Both the position numbers and the translations under genes were made by a program. Shown here piece by piece: positions 45,858 through 54,930 of a DNA stretch of 64,000 bases. Below the pieces are notes generated by a model that worked only from the letters and a program-made list of their open reading frames with translations, had not been told where the DNA came from and did not search any database. The stretch spans positions 1,550,001 through 1,614,000 of the forward strand of contig NZ_CP034930.1 of the NCBI RefSeq assembly GCF_004014855.1, given 5' to 3'. Source of the DNA: Apibacter raozihei (lineage in GTDB: Bacteria; Bacteroidota; Bacteroidia; Flavobacteriales; Weeksellaceae). Each line of letters starts with the position of its first letter. Positions within the stretch are counted from its first letter, which is position 1.

Positions 45858-46883
45858 ATGATTAAAAATTTACAATTTTCAGTTTTTTTACTAGGAGGCT
45901 TATGCATAGGGCAGGTCGGGGTTAATACCGGGGCTCCGGGTAGTACCCTGGATATTAGAGGTTCAGTATCTATGCCTTACAAATTAATTAATACTGCAGC
46001 TTATACCTTTACAGATCAAGATCAGTTTTTAGATTTTAGAGGTGCAGCAGTATCTTTATGGTATTTGCCCACAGCCGTTTCAGGGAATAAAAATTTTGTT
46101 GGTAGATACTATGAGATAAGGAACGGAAGTGGGGTTAATATTACTGTTTATCCCGCAGGTTCAGAACTGATAGATGTTGCTAACAACTCTAACAGTCAGG
46201 CGAATGTTACTATACCTTCAGGATATTATGCTATTATAAAAAGTAATGGAGCTACCAGTGGTGTAACATGGGTAGCTACCTTAATCGCTCCCAATAGCAC
46301 AACTACGGTTACGCAGTCTAGGTTTAGTTCTTCAATTCTCGGATATTCGCCATCTAAAACTTCTGAAAGGGTTGTGCCGGCAGCATTCGGAGGTGCTACG
46401 GTTACTGAAAAAGGCTGTGAGAAATGGAGCGTGAACGGTCATACTTATTGTGCTTATACACTTTCAGCTGCTAAAAATTTTTACGATACATTTTCTTTTG
46501 CTAAACAGGTAGGAGGATATGTTGTGACCATAACATCAAATGATGAAAGAACTTGGTTGTATACCAATATTCTGACTAAGTATGCTTTAAATAATAATAT
46601 TTGGATTGGATATAATAAAGTAGCATACCCTGGAAATTCCACCTCATTTACGTGGATTACAGGTGAAGATTGGACTATTGACTGGACGACCTCTCCTAAT
46701 TCTACTCCGCAAAATTATTTTAATTCTGGAGAACCTAATAATTCAGGTGGAAGTGAAGGTTCTTGTCATATTTATGGTTTAACCTTAAATGCTGATAGAA
46801 AATGGAATGATTTAAGCGGATCTAGTACTTCTCAAAATTCTGTGAATTTTGATAACGTAATTTTAGAATTTAATGAAGATTAA
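45858..46883 (+). CDS. Secreted protein with a C-type lectin domain
   Basis: The 341-residue protein has a short hydrophobic leader (about 1-19) and opens GVNTGAPGSTLDIRGSVSMPY. The first 145 residues form a beta-rich module of unknown type. Residues 187-339 read as a C-type lectin fold: C187-EKWSVNGHTYC198AY, 'SFAKQVGGYVVTITSNDERTWL', W249IGY, the calcium/mannose-type loop GE292PN294 and KW316ND318L. The terminal cysteine of the canonical fold is absent and C303 is probably unpaired. C-type lectin domains bind sugars with calcium, so a secreted glycan binder is likely. A terminator follows at once. Confidence 0.8.
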   Translation: MIKNLQFSVFLLGGLCIGQVGVNTGAPGSTLDIRGSVSMPYKLINTAAYTFTDQDQFLDFRGAAVSLWYLPTAVSGNKNFVGRYYEIRNGSGVNITVYPAGSELIDVANNSNSQANVTIPSGYYAIIKSNGATSGVTWVATLIAPNSTTTVTQSRFSSSILGYSPSKTSERVVPAAFGGATVTEKGCEKWSVNGHTYCAYTLSAAKNFYDTFSFAKQVGGYVVTITSNDERTWLYTNILTKYALNNNIWIGYNKVAYPGNSTSFTWITGEDWTIDWTTSPNSTPQNYFNSGEPNNSGGSEGSCHIYGLTLNADRKWNDLSGSSTSQNSVNFDNVILEFNED

Positions 46884-46911
46884 TAATTAATCTTTACCTA
46901 TATCAATGATG

Positions 46912-46940
46912 AAAGCTGATTCTATAATCAGCTTTTTTTG
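46912..46940 (+). terminator. Terminator after the lectin-domain gene
   Basis: AAAGCTGATT (46912-46921) pairs with AATCAGCTTT (46926-46935), followed by TTTTG. Confidence 0.85.
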
Positions 46941-47055
46941 TTTTAATTATAAAATTTCAATAATTATGTAATTAATCACATAATCTTTTAATTTATGTTA
47001 TTTAATTATTTAAATCATATTATGTATATTTGTTAGATATAAAAAAATGTTATAC

Positions 47056-47532
47056 ATGAAAACGAAACTATTAATTAAAAAATGGCTAGGATGCTTATGT
47101 CTTTTATCAGTTATGATTACAGTAATTTCCTGTTCAGACGGCGATGACATAGTGTCCATCCAACAACAAACTTTACCCGTTAGCGGTAAATATCAATGGG
47201 TTTTTGAAATTCCTAATATGGGAACACAAACTTCAATTCATGATTTTCAGACAAACCGTGTAAATTATCAAATGATAGGTAGCGCGTATTCCGTAGAATA
47301 TGGAATGGATTTGTTAGACTACGATTCACAAAGTAATAAACTGGTTTTAAAAGGATCTGAAGGAAGCGCTAAACAAGATAAATATTTTGTTATTTTTCTT
47401 AAAGACATAACTATTTCGACTGTTAATATGTTTAAGAAAGAGTTTTCTACTCTTCAGGATGCAAAAGCCTATTCCATTCCGGCAGATTCTGTATCTGAAA
47501 GTCACGGCTGGAATGTTTACACAAAATTATAA
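47056..47532 (+). CDS. Small lipoprotein of unknown function
   Basis: The ATG at 47056 (MKTKLLIKKWLGCLCLLSVMITVISC26SD) gives a lipobox VISC; an in-frame ATG 9 bases earlier is less likely. The mature 133 residues alternate strands ('GKYQWVFEIPNMGTQTSIHDFQTNRVNYQMIG', 'KYFVIFLKDITISTV', 'PADSVSESHGWNVYTKL'), which suggests a small beta-barrel, lipocalin-like or heme-lipoprotein-like fold. No family is recognised. It has its own transcript, as a terminator closes the gene before it. Confidence 0.75.
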   Translation: MKTKLLIKKWLGCLCLLSVMITVISCSDGDDIVSIQQQTLPVSGKYQWVFEIPNMGTQTSIHDFQTNRVNYQMIGSAYSVEYGMDLLDYDSQSNKLVLKGSEGSAKQDKYFVIFLKDITISTVNMFKKEFSTLQDAKAYSIPADSVSESHGWNVYTKL

Positions 47533-47564
47533 ATAATTTGAAATAATGAATTGGGCGATGGTGA

Positions 47565-48680
47565 TTAATTTACAGGATAATTCTTATTAATTTCACCGTT
47601 ATCTGTAATAATCAGATTTCCTTCAGGGAAATCTGATTTTGTAAGTTCTTTTAAATAATTTAAAGCCTTATTATCCTGATCTACAGAAGGCCCTTTTCCA
47701 GTATCTTCTGTCTGTTCAGTAGAAATTACATTACCGGAAATAAAATTCCCGTTACGGTCAATTTTAATTTTAAGTATAGGAGCTACACCATTGGGTCCTT
47801 TAAGATTAAAGTTTCCGTAAGTTGCAAAATTACCGAGGCTATAAGCTATAAATTTATTTTTATATAATTCAATTGCACGTGTTACATGCGGACCACTACC
47901 TATAACTAAATCAACTCCTGCATCAATACAACTATGAGCAAAATCATAAACATTTCCCCTGTTTTCTCCAGCATAAATTTCACGTTTTTTAGATACATGC
48001 TGATGAGCCGATCCCTCAGCTCCTCCATGAAACATGACAATTACGATATCTGCTTTATTCCGGACTTCTTTTATAATTCTTTTAATATCAGAATACTCTT
48101 TAACACTTACCAGTCCACCATTATGTCCTGCACCTATAAAAGCATAGCGTGTACCGTCTTTTTCCTTTATTGCATATTCACACTCATTTAATAATCCTGC
48201 GTAGGATATTTTAAGGCTATCTAGATTTTTCTGAGTAGCTTTTCTTCCATAATTTCCAAAATCACCACTATGATTATTTGCTATACTCAAAAAATCAAAG
48301 CCGGCATTTTTAAGGTATTCACCGTAAGAAAAAGGAGTGCGGAAAACAAAACATAAGTTTGGATTATTGCAGCGTTTGGCAACACCACCAGAATCGAACA
48401 AAGTACCTTCAAGGTTACCAATAATAAGTTGTGAATTTTCTTTAAGAATAGGAGTTGTTTTATCTAAAATGTTTACTCCGGGTAATCCATTCGGCAATGG
48501 GTAATTACTTCCGAGCATTATATCTCCAACGGCAGTTATTGTTATTGTGTCTCTAAGAGAAGATCTGGAAAGTGAATCTTTCGAAGAATCTGGATATGAG
48601 AGTATTGTCTCGGTTTTTCCATTACAAGAAATAAGGAAAAGAAATAGGGAAGACATGGCAATCAGTAGCCTCATAACCAT
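47565..48680 (-). CDS. CapA-family lipoprotein (poly-gamma-glutamate synthesis type metallophosphatase)
   Basis: The 371-residue protein has lipobox LISC19 and the CapA (PGA_cap) pattern: 'ITITAVGDIMLGSNYPLPNG', 'LIIGNLEGTLFDSGG', 'ANNHSGDFG', 'IVMFHGGAEGSAHQHVSK', 'DLVIGSGPHVTRAIELYKNKFIAYSLGNFATYG'. These carry the conserved metal-binding Asp, Glu, Asn and His residues of the calcineurin-like fold. Family members are linked to capsule polyglutamate formation, but most Bacteroidota copies lack capB/capC neighbours, as here. Function is therefore open. Confidence 0.88.
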   Translation of the reverse strand: MVMRLLIAMSSLFLFLISCNGKTETILSYPDSSKDSLSRSSLRDTITITAVGDIMLGSNYPLPNGLPGVNILDKTTPILKENSQLIIGNLEGTLFDSGGVAKRCNNPNLCFVFRTPFSYGEYLKNAGFDFLSIANNHSGDFGNYGRKATQKNLDSLKISYAGLLNECEYAIKEKDGTRYAFIGAGHNGGLVSVKEYSDIKRIIKEVRNKADIVIVMFHGGAEGSAHQHVSKKREIYAGENRGNVYDFAHSCIDAGVDLVIGSGPHVTRAIELYKNKFIAYSLGNFATYGNFNLKGPNGVAPILKIKIDRNGNFISGNVISTEQTEDTGKGPSVDQDNKALNYLKELTKSDFPEGNLIITDNGEINKNYPVN

Positions 48681-48706
48681 TGTTAAAGGAAATTAAATAT
48701 TAAATT

Positions 48707-48889
48707 CTAAAGATGATCACCATCATAGCCTTTGTCTTTTTGGCCGAATCCTACAATTCTTTTACACCAGTACAATAAAAACAAGCTGATAATAGCAACA
48801 TATAACCAATCAACATAATGACCGATAATCGGTAATATCTTAAAAGACCAGGTAAAAAATTTTCCAATACCAAGAATTAATTCTGTCAT
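48707..48889 (-). CDS. Small membrane protein, DUF6341-like
   Basis: This 60-residue protein has one or two hydrophobic stretches (about 10-25 and 27-43) and the ending CKRIVGFGQKDKGYDGDH. Flavobacteria commonly encode such a short protein next to a DUF6427-type membrane protein, as here on the opposite strand, so I think it is real. Function unknown. Confidence 0.65.
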   Translation of the reverse strand: MTELILGIGKFFTWSFKILPIIGHYVDWLYVAIISLFLLYWCKRIVGFGQKDKGYDGDHL

Positions 48890-48907
48890 GATTAAATGAT
48901 TTTATTT

Positions 48908-48915
48908 TACTTTTG
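48908..48915 (+). promoter_or_regulatory. Putative promoter of the DUF6427-like gene, -7 element
   Basis: TACTTTTG matches TAnnTTTG, 19 bases before the ATG at 48934. No -33 TTG is obvious. Confidence 0.4.
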
Positions 48916-48933
48916 CAACAAATATATAAAAAA

Positions 48934-49752
48934 ATGCACTCAAACACTCCATTCAAAAAATATTTTTTCGCTGTTTTAGGATTATGGGTTATTTTCTCTG
49001 GAATATTTGTGTATTTTTTTAAACCCGAACAAGAAGAAACAGGCAAAATTGTTAAGGTTTTGGCCTTAAGTTCACTATCTTTTATATTAAATATAGTGAC
49101 TATTTTAAACTCTAAATTCAAGAAAAAAAGAAAAATCTGGGCATTAGCCATATACGGGTTACTCTTTATTTCTTCATTTCAGGAGTTTTTTAATTATAAT
49201 ATTGGAATTACCTATGTTTTGTTATCATTAGCATTATTATTGTTCCTCGATGTTTTTTCTATTCCTTCTTCCCTCAAATACTTTAACATAGGAATGCTGG
49301 TCACTATATCCAGTTTTTTATATTTTCCGGTGGCGATTATAGTCTTGCTATTCCTTTTTATGACAGTTGTTTATTATGAAGAGAAAATCAATATTTCACA
49401 ATATCTGGCAGGAGTTTTAGTTACAGCAATACTTATTTTTGAAATCGCATATCTTTCAGATCACTTAAACTATATTCAGGAATGGGTAGGCAATTTATCA
49501 ATTCCGGAGTTTCATTTTGAATATCAAATTCCTATTCTAATTATTCTCATCATTATATTAATCTACGGATGGATAAATCAATATTCAAATCCTAATATTT
49601 CAGACGATATACAAATATCCTCACAACATACCATTTTGGTTTTTTATCTTCTTTTCTGGATTCTTATTTATGCCTTTTTTATGGGGGGTAATTATGAATT
49701 GCTAATATTTATTAGCCTTCCGGTTAGCCTCATTATATCCAGGAGTATGTAA
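48934..49752 (+). CDS. Polytopic membrane protein, DUF6427-like
   Basis: I start at the ATG 48934 (MHSNTPFKKYFFAVLG); a longer frame uses TTG. The 272-residue protein has about nine hydrophobic segments and little else, with loops 'DHLNYIQEWVGNLSIPEFHFEYQIP' and 'NPNISDDIQISSQ' outside the membrane. It pairs with the small DUF6341-like protein. No transport or enzyme motif is seen. Function unknown. Confidence 0.72.
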   Translation: MHSNTPFKKYFFAVLGLWVIFSGIFVYFFKPEQEETGKIVKVLALSSLSFILNIVTILNSKFKKKRKIWALAIYGLLFISSFQEFFNYNIGITYVLLSLALLLFLDVFSIPSSLKYFNIGMLVTISSFLYFPVAIIVLLFLFMTVVYYEEKINISQYLAGVLVTAILIFEIAYLSDHLNYIQEWVGNLSIPEFHFEYQIPILIILIIILIYGWINQYSNPNISDDIQISSQHTILVFYLLFWILIYAFFMGGNYELLIFISLPVSLIISRSM

Positions 49753-49765
49753 AATTAAAAGTGTA

Positions 49766-50347
49766 TCAGGGTTTTGTCATTAATTTCCTGCGAATGCGAC
49801 TCAAACTTTCAGGGGTAATACCTAGATAAGAAGCAATTAGATGTAAAGGAATACGTTGCAAAATTTGAGGGTTCTCCTCAAGTAACCTTATATATCTTTC
49901 TACAGCAGGAACGCTTAACGTACAGTCAAGCCTTTGTTGCATAGAAGTATAAGCTTTTTGAAACAAAATTCTGTGGAATCTTTCCATCCCTGGTATTTCA
50001 CTAAAAATTGATTCCAAAACATCATGTCTGAGTAAATATAACTCCGAATCTTCCAATGCGACAATACTAATTTGGGACGGAGTTCTGTTTATAAAGCTGT
50101 AAAGGTTGGAAATCCAAAAATCTTCCCAGGCAAAATGAATAACATGCTCGTTTCCTTCCAAATCGGTTGAAAAAGAATAGAGTAATCCATTAGTAACAAA
50201 GTAAGTATAGTTGCATACTTCACCAATACGAAGAAGTATTTCCTTTTTTTTAACCTTTTTTAACTCCAGCTTACCTATCAATAATTTAAATTCCTGATCA
50301 GTAATAGATATTCTGGAACGAAGATGTTCAAGAAGCAATTCACTCAT
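49766..50347 (-). CDS. Crp/Fnr-family transcription regulator
   Basis: The 193-residue protein has a cyclic-nucleotide-binding-like beta-barrel (about 15-115, 'KKEILLRIGEVCNYTYFVTNGLLYSFSTDLEGNEHVIHFAWEDFWIS') and a C-terminal helix-turn-helix ('IPLHLIASYLGITPESLSRIRRKLM'). It lacks the N-terminal cysteines of oxygen-sensing FNR. The ligand is not evident. It is transcribed divergently from mutS. Confidence 0.9.
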   Translation of the reverse strand: MSELLLEHLRSRISITDQEFKLLIGKLELKKVKKKEILLRIGEVCNYTYFVTNGLLYSFSTDLEGNEHVIHFAWEDFWISNLYSFINRTPSQISIVALEDSELYLLRHDVLESIFSEIPGMERFHRILFQKAYTSMQQRLDCTLSVPAVERYIRLLEENPQILQRIPLHLIASYLGITPESLSRIRRKLMTKP

Positions 50348-50429
50348 TATCTATGATTTTTTTCTCCCATTAAGAAATGCTAATTTAGCAAAATAATATA
50401 ACTTGAAATATTCATAATCCTTAGTACGA

Positions 50430-53015
50430 ATGAGCAAAACAAAAGAAACTCCTTTAATGAAGCAATATAATAGTATCAAGGCCCGATACCCGGATGCAAT
50501 GTTGCTTTTCAGAGTAGGAGATTTTTATGAAACTTTTGGAGAAGATGCTATTAAAGCTTCTAAAATTTTGGGTATAGTACTTACCAAAAGAGCAAATGGT
50601 CAGGCCACTCATATAGAACTGGCCGGATTTCCGCATCATTCATTAGATGTTTATCTGCCTAAATTAGTTCGTTCAGGTCTACGGGTTGCTATTTGTGATC
50701 AGTTGGAGGATCCTTCTATGGCAAAAGGGATTGTTAAAAGAGGAGTAACTGAGCTTGTTACACCCGGAGTAACCTTTAACGATAAGGTCTTAGATGCAAA
50801 AACCAATAACTTTCTAATGTCTGTGCATCAAGGCAAAAATGCTGTCGGAATAGCATTACTGGATATTTCAACCGGAGAATTCTTAATTGAGGAAGGAGAT
50901 GCAAATAAGCTGAGGCATATTATAGATAATTTCAAACCGACAGAAATAATACATCAACGCCGAAAACAACTTCCATTCGAACATAAAGCCTATTCATTTC
51001 AATTGGAAGATTGGGCATTTCAATATGATTATGCCTACGAAAAATTGACCGGACATTTTAAGACAAAATCTTTAAAAGGTTTTGGAATAGAAAATATGGA
51101 ATTAGCTGTTATTGCAGCAGGTTCTGTTTTCGCATATTTAGTGGAAGATACACATCATAAACTATTAGACCATATTACCAATATTCAGCGCTTGCCTCAG
51201 GATACCTTTGTTTGGATGGATGATTTTACTATACGCAATCTGGAACTTATCGGAGGTACGGATTCACAATCTGTATCCCTGCTTAAAATTTTGGATAAGA
51301 CCTATACAAATATGGGAGGTAGAATGTTAAGACGATGGCTATTATCACCGCTAAAAGATGTTGAAACGATCAATCGAAGGCTGGATGTTGTTGGCTTTCT
51401 TATACAACATTCAGATATCTCAATAAAAATTGCAGAAGATTTAAAAGGAATATCCGACGTAGAAAGATTATTAGGGAAACTCGCCGGAGAGAGGATTTCA
51501 CCGAAAGAGTTAGGGTACTTAAGAGACTCTTTACTACGATATAAATCAATTGAGAAAGTTCTTAAAGAAAATAATCAGAAACTGGCACTGCATTTTGGGC
51601 AGTTTAAAGAATTGCAGGATGTACTTACCTGGATGCAGAGTAACCTTCAGGATGAATTACCCGTTGCTCTTGTTAAAGGAAATGTCATAAGGGAAGGAGT
51701 TAGTGAAGATTTGGACAAGCTTCGTACTTTGAAAAATCATGGAAAAGAATATCTGGAAAATTTGTGTCTTAAAGAATCAGAGCGTACAGGTATACCAAGT
51801 CTGAAAATTGATTTTAATAATGTTTTTGGGTACTATCTGGAAGTTAGAAATACGCATAAAGACAAAGTGCCGGCTGAGTGGATACGAAAGCAGACGCTGG
51901 TAAATGCAGAAAGATATATAACAGAAGAGTTAAAAGAATATGAAACACAAATTTTAGGAGCAGAAGAAAAAATTTCCCTATTAGAATCGGATTTATATAA
52001 GGATTTGTGTGCAAAAGTAAAAGAAAAGCTTATAGATATCCAAAGCAATACCCGTATCATAGCAACACTGGATACCTTGCTTTCATTTTCAGAAGTGGCA
52101 TTGGAAAACTCATATACACACCCACATTTAAATGACTCTAAAGTTATTGATATAACCGACGGTAGACATCCGGTTATTGAAAGGCAGTTGCCTTTAGGCG
52201 AATCCTATGTTGCAAATTCGGTATATCTGGATGATGATAAACAGCAGATATTAATGATTACAGGTCCCAACATGGCTGGGAAATCTGCTTTGTTGCGTCA
52301 AACAGCATTAATTGTTTTGATGGCTCAGATAGGAAGTTTTGTTCCGGCTAAGAATGCATCATTAGGTATAGTAGATAAAATTTTTACTCGGGTAGGAGCC
52401 TCTGATAATCTTTCAAAAGGGGAATCTACATTTATGGTAGAAATGAATGAAACTGCCAGTATCTTAAATAACATATCTGATCGTAGCCTTATCTTACTTG
52501 ACGAAATAGGCAGGGGAACCAGCACTTATGATGGTGTTTCCATAGCGTGGGCAATCGCAGAATATTTGCATGAACATCCTACACGGCCTAAAACCTTATT
52601 TGCAACTCATTATCATGAGCTTAATGAAATGACAACTTCTTTTTCCAGAATTAAAAATTTTAATGTCAGTATAAAGGAATTAAAGGGAACTATAGTTTTT
52701 TTAAGAAAATTAGTGCCTGGAGGAAGCGAGCATAGTTTTGGTATTCATGTAGCAAAACTCGCAGGTATGCCTGTTAAGCTGACACATAGAGCAGAACAGA
52801 TTTTAAAGACTTTGGAAAAAAACAACCAAAATGAAGATTTGAAAGAAAGAACCAAGACTTTAACAGACGAAAATATGCAATTGAGCTTTTTTCAGTTAGA
52901 TGATCCTGTTCTGGAAAATATAAGAGAAGAAATTCTTAAAACGGATATCAATTCCCTAACGCCTATCGAAGCCTTAATGAAACTTAATCAGATAAAAAAA
53001 ATGATAGGAGGATAG
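50430..53015 (+). CDS. mutS: DNA mismatch repair protein MutS
   Basis: MutS finds mismatches and recruits MutL. The 861-residue protein has the mismatch-binding D31-F32-Y-E34 motif (FRVGDFYETFGEDA), the connector and lever domains, and the ABC ATPase with Walker A G612PNMAGKS619, Walker B 'RSLILLDEIGRGTSTYDG' and 'ATHYHEL'. Length and order are those of MutS1. A G-T-containing hairpin at 53078-53105 follows. Confidence 0.98.
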   Translation: MSKTKETPLMKQYNSIKARYPDAMLLFRVGDFYETFGEDAIKASKILGIVLTKRANGQATHIELAGFPHHSLDVYLPKLVRSGLRVAICDQLEDPSMAKGIVKRGVTELVTPGVTFNDKVLDAKTNNFLMSVHQGKNAVGIALLDISTGEFLIEEGDANKLRHIIDNFKPTEIIHQRRKQLPFEHKAYSFQLEDWAFQYDYAYEKLTGHFKTKSLKGFGIENMELAVIAAGSVFAYLVEDTHHKLLDHITNIQRLPQDTFVWMDDFTIRNLELIGGTDSQSVSLLKILDKTYTNMGGRMLRRWLLSPLKDVETINRRLDVVGFLIQHSDISIKIAEDLKGISDVERLLGKLAGERISPKELGYLRDSLLRYKSIEKVLKENNQKLALHFGQFKELQDVLTWMQSNLQDELPVALVKGNVIREGVSEDLDKLRTLKNHGKEYLENLCLKESERTGIPSLKIDFNNVFGYYLEVRNTHKDKVPAEWIRKQTLVNAERYITEELKEYETQILGAEEKISLLESDLYKDLCAKVKEKLIDIQSNTRIIATLDTLLSFSEVALENSYTHPHLNDSKVIDITDGRHPVIERQLPLGESYVANSVYLDDDKQQILMITGPNMAGKSALLRQTALIVLMAQIGSFVPAKNASLGIVDKIFTRVGASDNLSKGESTFMVEMNETASILNNISDRSLILLDEIGRGTSTYDGVSIAWAIAEYLHEHPTRPKTLFATHYHELNEMTTSFSRIKNFNVSIKELKGTIVFLRKLVPGGSEHSFGIHVAKLAGMPVKLTHRAEQILKTLEKNNQNEDLKERTKTLTDENMQLSFFQLDDPVLENIREEILKTDINSLTPIEALMKLNQIKKMIGG

Positions 53016-53077
53016 GTGTTAATATGTTATTGAACACCAATACTATAAATTTCAATTATTTACTATTGAATGAAAGA

Positions 53078-53110
53078 AAACCGTTGGTTTTAATCCCAAT
53101 GGTTTTTTTT
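53078..53110 (+). terminator. mutS terminator
   Basis: AAACCGTTGG (53078-53087) pairs with CCAATGGTTT (53096-53105; one G-T pair), followed by TTTTTC. Confidence 0.75.
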
Positions 53111-53249
53111 CTATATTCTTACTATTTTTTATACAATACCTCATTTTAAATGATTCTTGAAAAAGAATGATAAAGTTTTTTTATTTTCATATTCTTTCGT
53201 AAAATTTTGCTATCTGTCATTTGTCATTAAAAAAAATTGCGTTTAATTA

Positions 53250-53280
53250 TTGTTTTCTTTCGATTTAGTAAATATATTTG
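53250..53280 (+). promoter_or_regulatory. Promoter of the FGGY-kinase operon
   Basis: TTG (53250-53252), 20 bases, then TATATTTG (53273-53280) is a good match to the Bacteroidota consensus. The start would be near 53287, about 47 bases before the kinase ATG. Confidence 0.65.
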
Positions 53281-53333
53281 TTGAACATAAAAATAGTTGT
53301 CAACTAAAACCCAAATTAAAAAAAGAGAAAACT

Positions 53334-54905
53334 ATGAATGCAAAAAAAGCTAACGATGGACCTTTGGTTATAGCAATCGATTCATCAACAACTTCAACCA
53401 AAGCAATTATTGTCGATGTTAACGGAAAGGTCTGGGAAACAGCAAAAAGAAATATTCAGTTGCATACACCTGCTATGGACTTTTATGAGCATAATCCTTT
53501 ACGATGGTGGGAAACTACAAAAGAATGTGTAGGCGAGGTGCTTTCAAAATTATCAGCAAAAGACAGAGAAAGAGTCTCCGCTATAGGTATTACACATCAA
53601 AGAGAAAGTTTTGCTCCGTTTGATGAACAGGGAAAACCTTTGCGTAATGGTATTCTTTGGTTAGATGGAAGGGCTACCAAGCAGATAAGAAAATATGGCT
53701 CTCCTCATGTGCATGATTTATCTGGTAAACCACCGGGAGTTACACCTGGAATTTATAAAATGGCATGGATAAAGGAAAATGAACCTGAAATATTTGAAAA
53801 AGCATATAAAGTGGTAGAAGTACATGGTTATATAGCCTGGAATCTTACCGGTAGATGGGTGTCCTCAGTGGCGGCCACTGATTCTTTAGGATTACTGGAC
53901 ATTCGTAACTTTGACTATAGTAGTGAACTTTTAAATATCGCAGGAGTAAAAAGAGAGCAAATGGCAGATTTGGTTTCGCCTGCTGATGTAATGGATATGT
54001 TAAAACCGGAACTCGTGGCAGAATGGAAACTGCCTAAACCAATACCTGTTATTGCAGGCTTGGGAGATGGACAGGCGGCAGGTATAGGAGCTGCTGCTGT
54101 ATCTCCAGATGTAGCATTTCTTAACTTAGGAACTGCTGTAAATGCAGGGGTAGAAAGTCCAATTTACAAATGTGATCCGGTTTTCAGAACTCACGTATCA
54201 GGAATAAAAGATAATTATGTTTTCGAAATTCTTCAATCTTCAGGATCGTATCTGGCCGGTTGGTTCAGGCAATCATTAGGAGATCCTAAATTATTGGGAG
54301 AACCGGATCCGTTATTAGATGAAGAAGCATCTAAAATTCCTCCAGGTTGTGAAGGATTAGTAACACTTCCATATTGGAATGCCGTTCAAAGTCCTTATTG
54401 GGATTCAGTAGCTAGAGGTGCTGTAGTCGGATGGAGAGGAACTCATTCAAGAGCTCATATGTATCGTTCCATACTGGAATCTATAGGTTTTGAAATGAAA
54501 TTCAATCTGGAATCTATTCAAAAAGGTACAGGAGTGCCGCTAAAATCAATCAGAGCTATGGGAGGAGGAACCCGTTCAAAGTTATGGAGACAAATTATGG
54601 CTGATACAATAGGGCTGCCGATTACGGTTTGTTTGGAAGATGAAATTTCAGCATTAGGAGCCTCCGTTCTTGCAATGGCAGGAATTCAGGCACATGGTTC
54701 TAAAGATGTAGCCCATTCTGCAAAAGAAATGGCAAGCTTTGGCGATACCGTTGAACCTGATTTATCACAGACCAAAAGATACAATGAAGTAGCAGATATA
54801 CAGCGTCAATTATATCCACAATTGAAAAATGTTTTTGAACAACTTTACAATTTGTCGGAAAAATACCCGTCAACTAAACCTGAATCGCCAAAAGCAGAAT
54901 TATAA
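53334..54905 (+). CDS. FGGY-family sugar/polyol kinase, copy 1
   Basis: I start at ATG 53334 (MNAKKANDGPLVIAID16SSTT); the longer frame from 53250 overlaps the promoter. The 523-residue protein has the FGGY fold: phosphate motif IDSSTTSTKAIIVD, 'AIGITHQRESFAPFDEQGKPLRNGILWLDGRA', the catalytic-base-like GLGDGQAAGIGA, 'LNLGTAVNAG' and the adenine-side 'AMGGGTRSKLWRQIMAD'. It phosphorylates a sugar or polyol with ATP; the substrate is unknown but resembles the xylulokinase/ribulokinase group. A second copy follows 25 bases later, then a GpsA-like dehydrogenase. Confidence 0.9.
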   Translation: MNAKKANDGPLVIAIDSSTTSTKAIIVDVNGKVWETAKRNIQLHTPAMDFYEHNPLRWWETTKECVGEVLSKLSAKDRERVSAIGITHQRESFAPFDEQGKPLRNGILWLDGRATKQIRKYGSPHVHDLSGKPPGVTPGIYKMAWIKENEPEIFEKAYKVVEVHGYIAWNLTGRWVSSVAATDSLGLLDIRNFDYSSELLNIAGVKREQMADLVSPADVMDMLKPELVAEWKLPKPIPVIAGLGDGQAAGIGAAAVSPDVAFLNLGTAVNAGVESPIYKCDPVFRTHVSGIKDNYVFEILQSSGSYLAGWFRQSLGDPKLLGEPDPLLDEEASKIPPGCEGLVTLPYWNAVQSPYWDSVARGAVVGWRGTHSRAHMYRSILESIGFEMKFNLESIQKGTGVPLKSIRAMGGGTRSKLWRQIMADTIGLPITVCLEDEISALGASVLAMAGIQAHGSKDVAHSAKEMASFGDTVEPDLSQTKRYNEVADIQRQLYPQLKNVFEQLYNLSEKYPSTKPESPKAEL

Positions 54906-54930
54906 AAATATAATTTTAAAACCTAAAGAC

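Larger units (their letters stand above)
53016..53333. other. Intergenic region between mutS and the sugar-kinase operon
   Basis: About 320 bases. It contains the mutS terminator (53078-53110) and the promoter of the kinase operon (53250-53280). The long frame of the first kinase extends into it from an ATG at 53250 but has no support. Confidence 0.6.

Noticed and set aside
53250-53333. N-terminal extension of the first FGGY kinase
   Set aside because: It would cover the TATATTTG promoter box, and the family starts at the GPLVIAIDSS segment just after the ATG at 53334.
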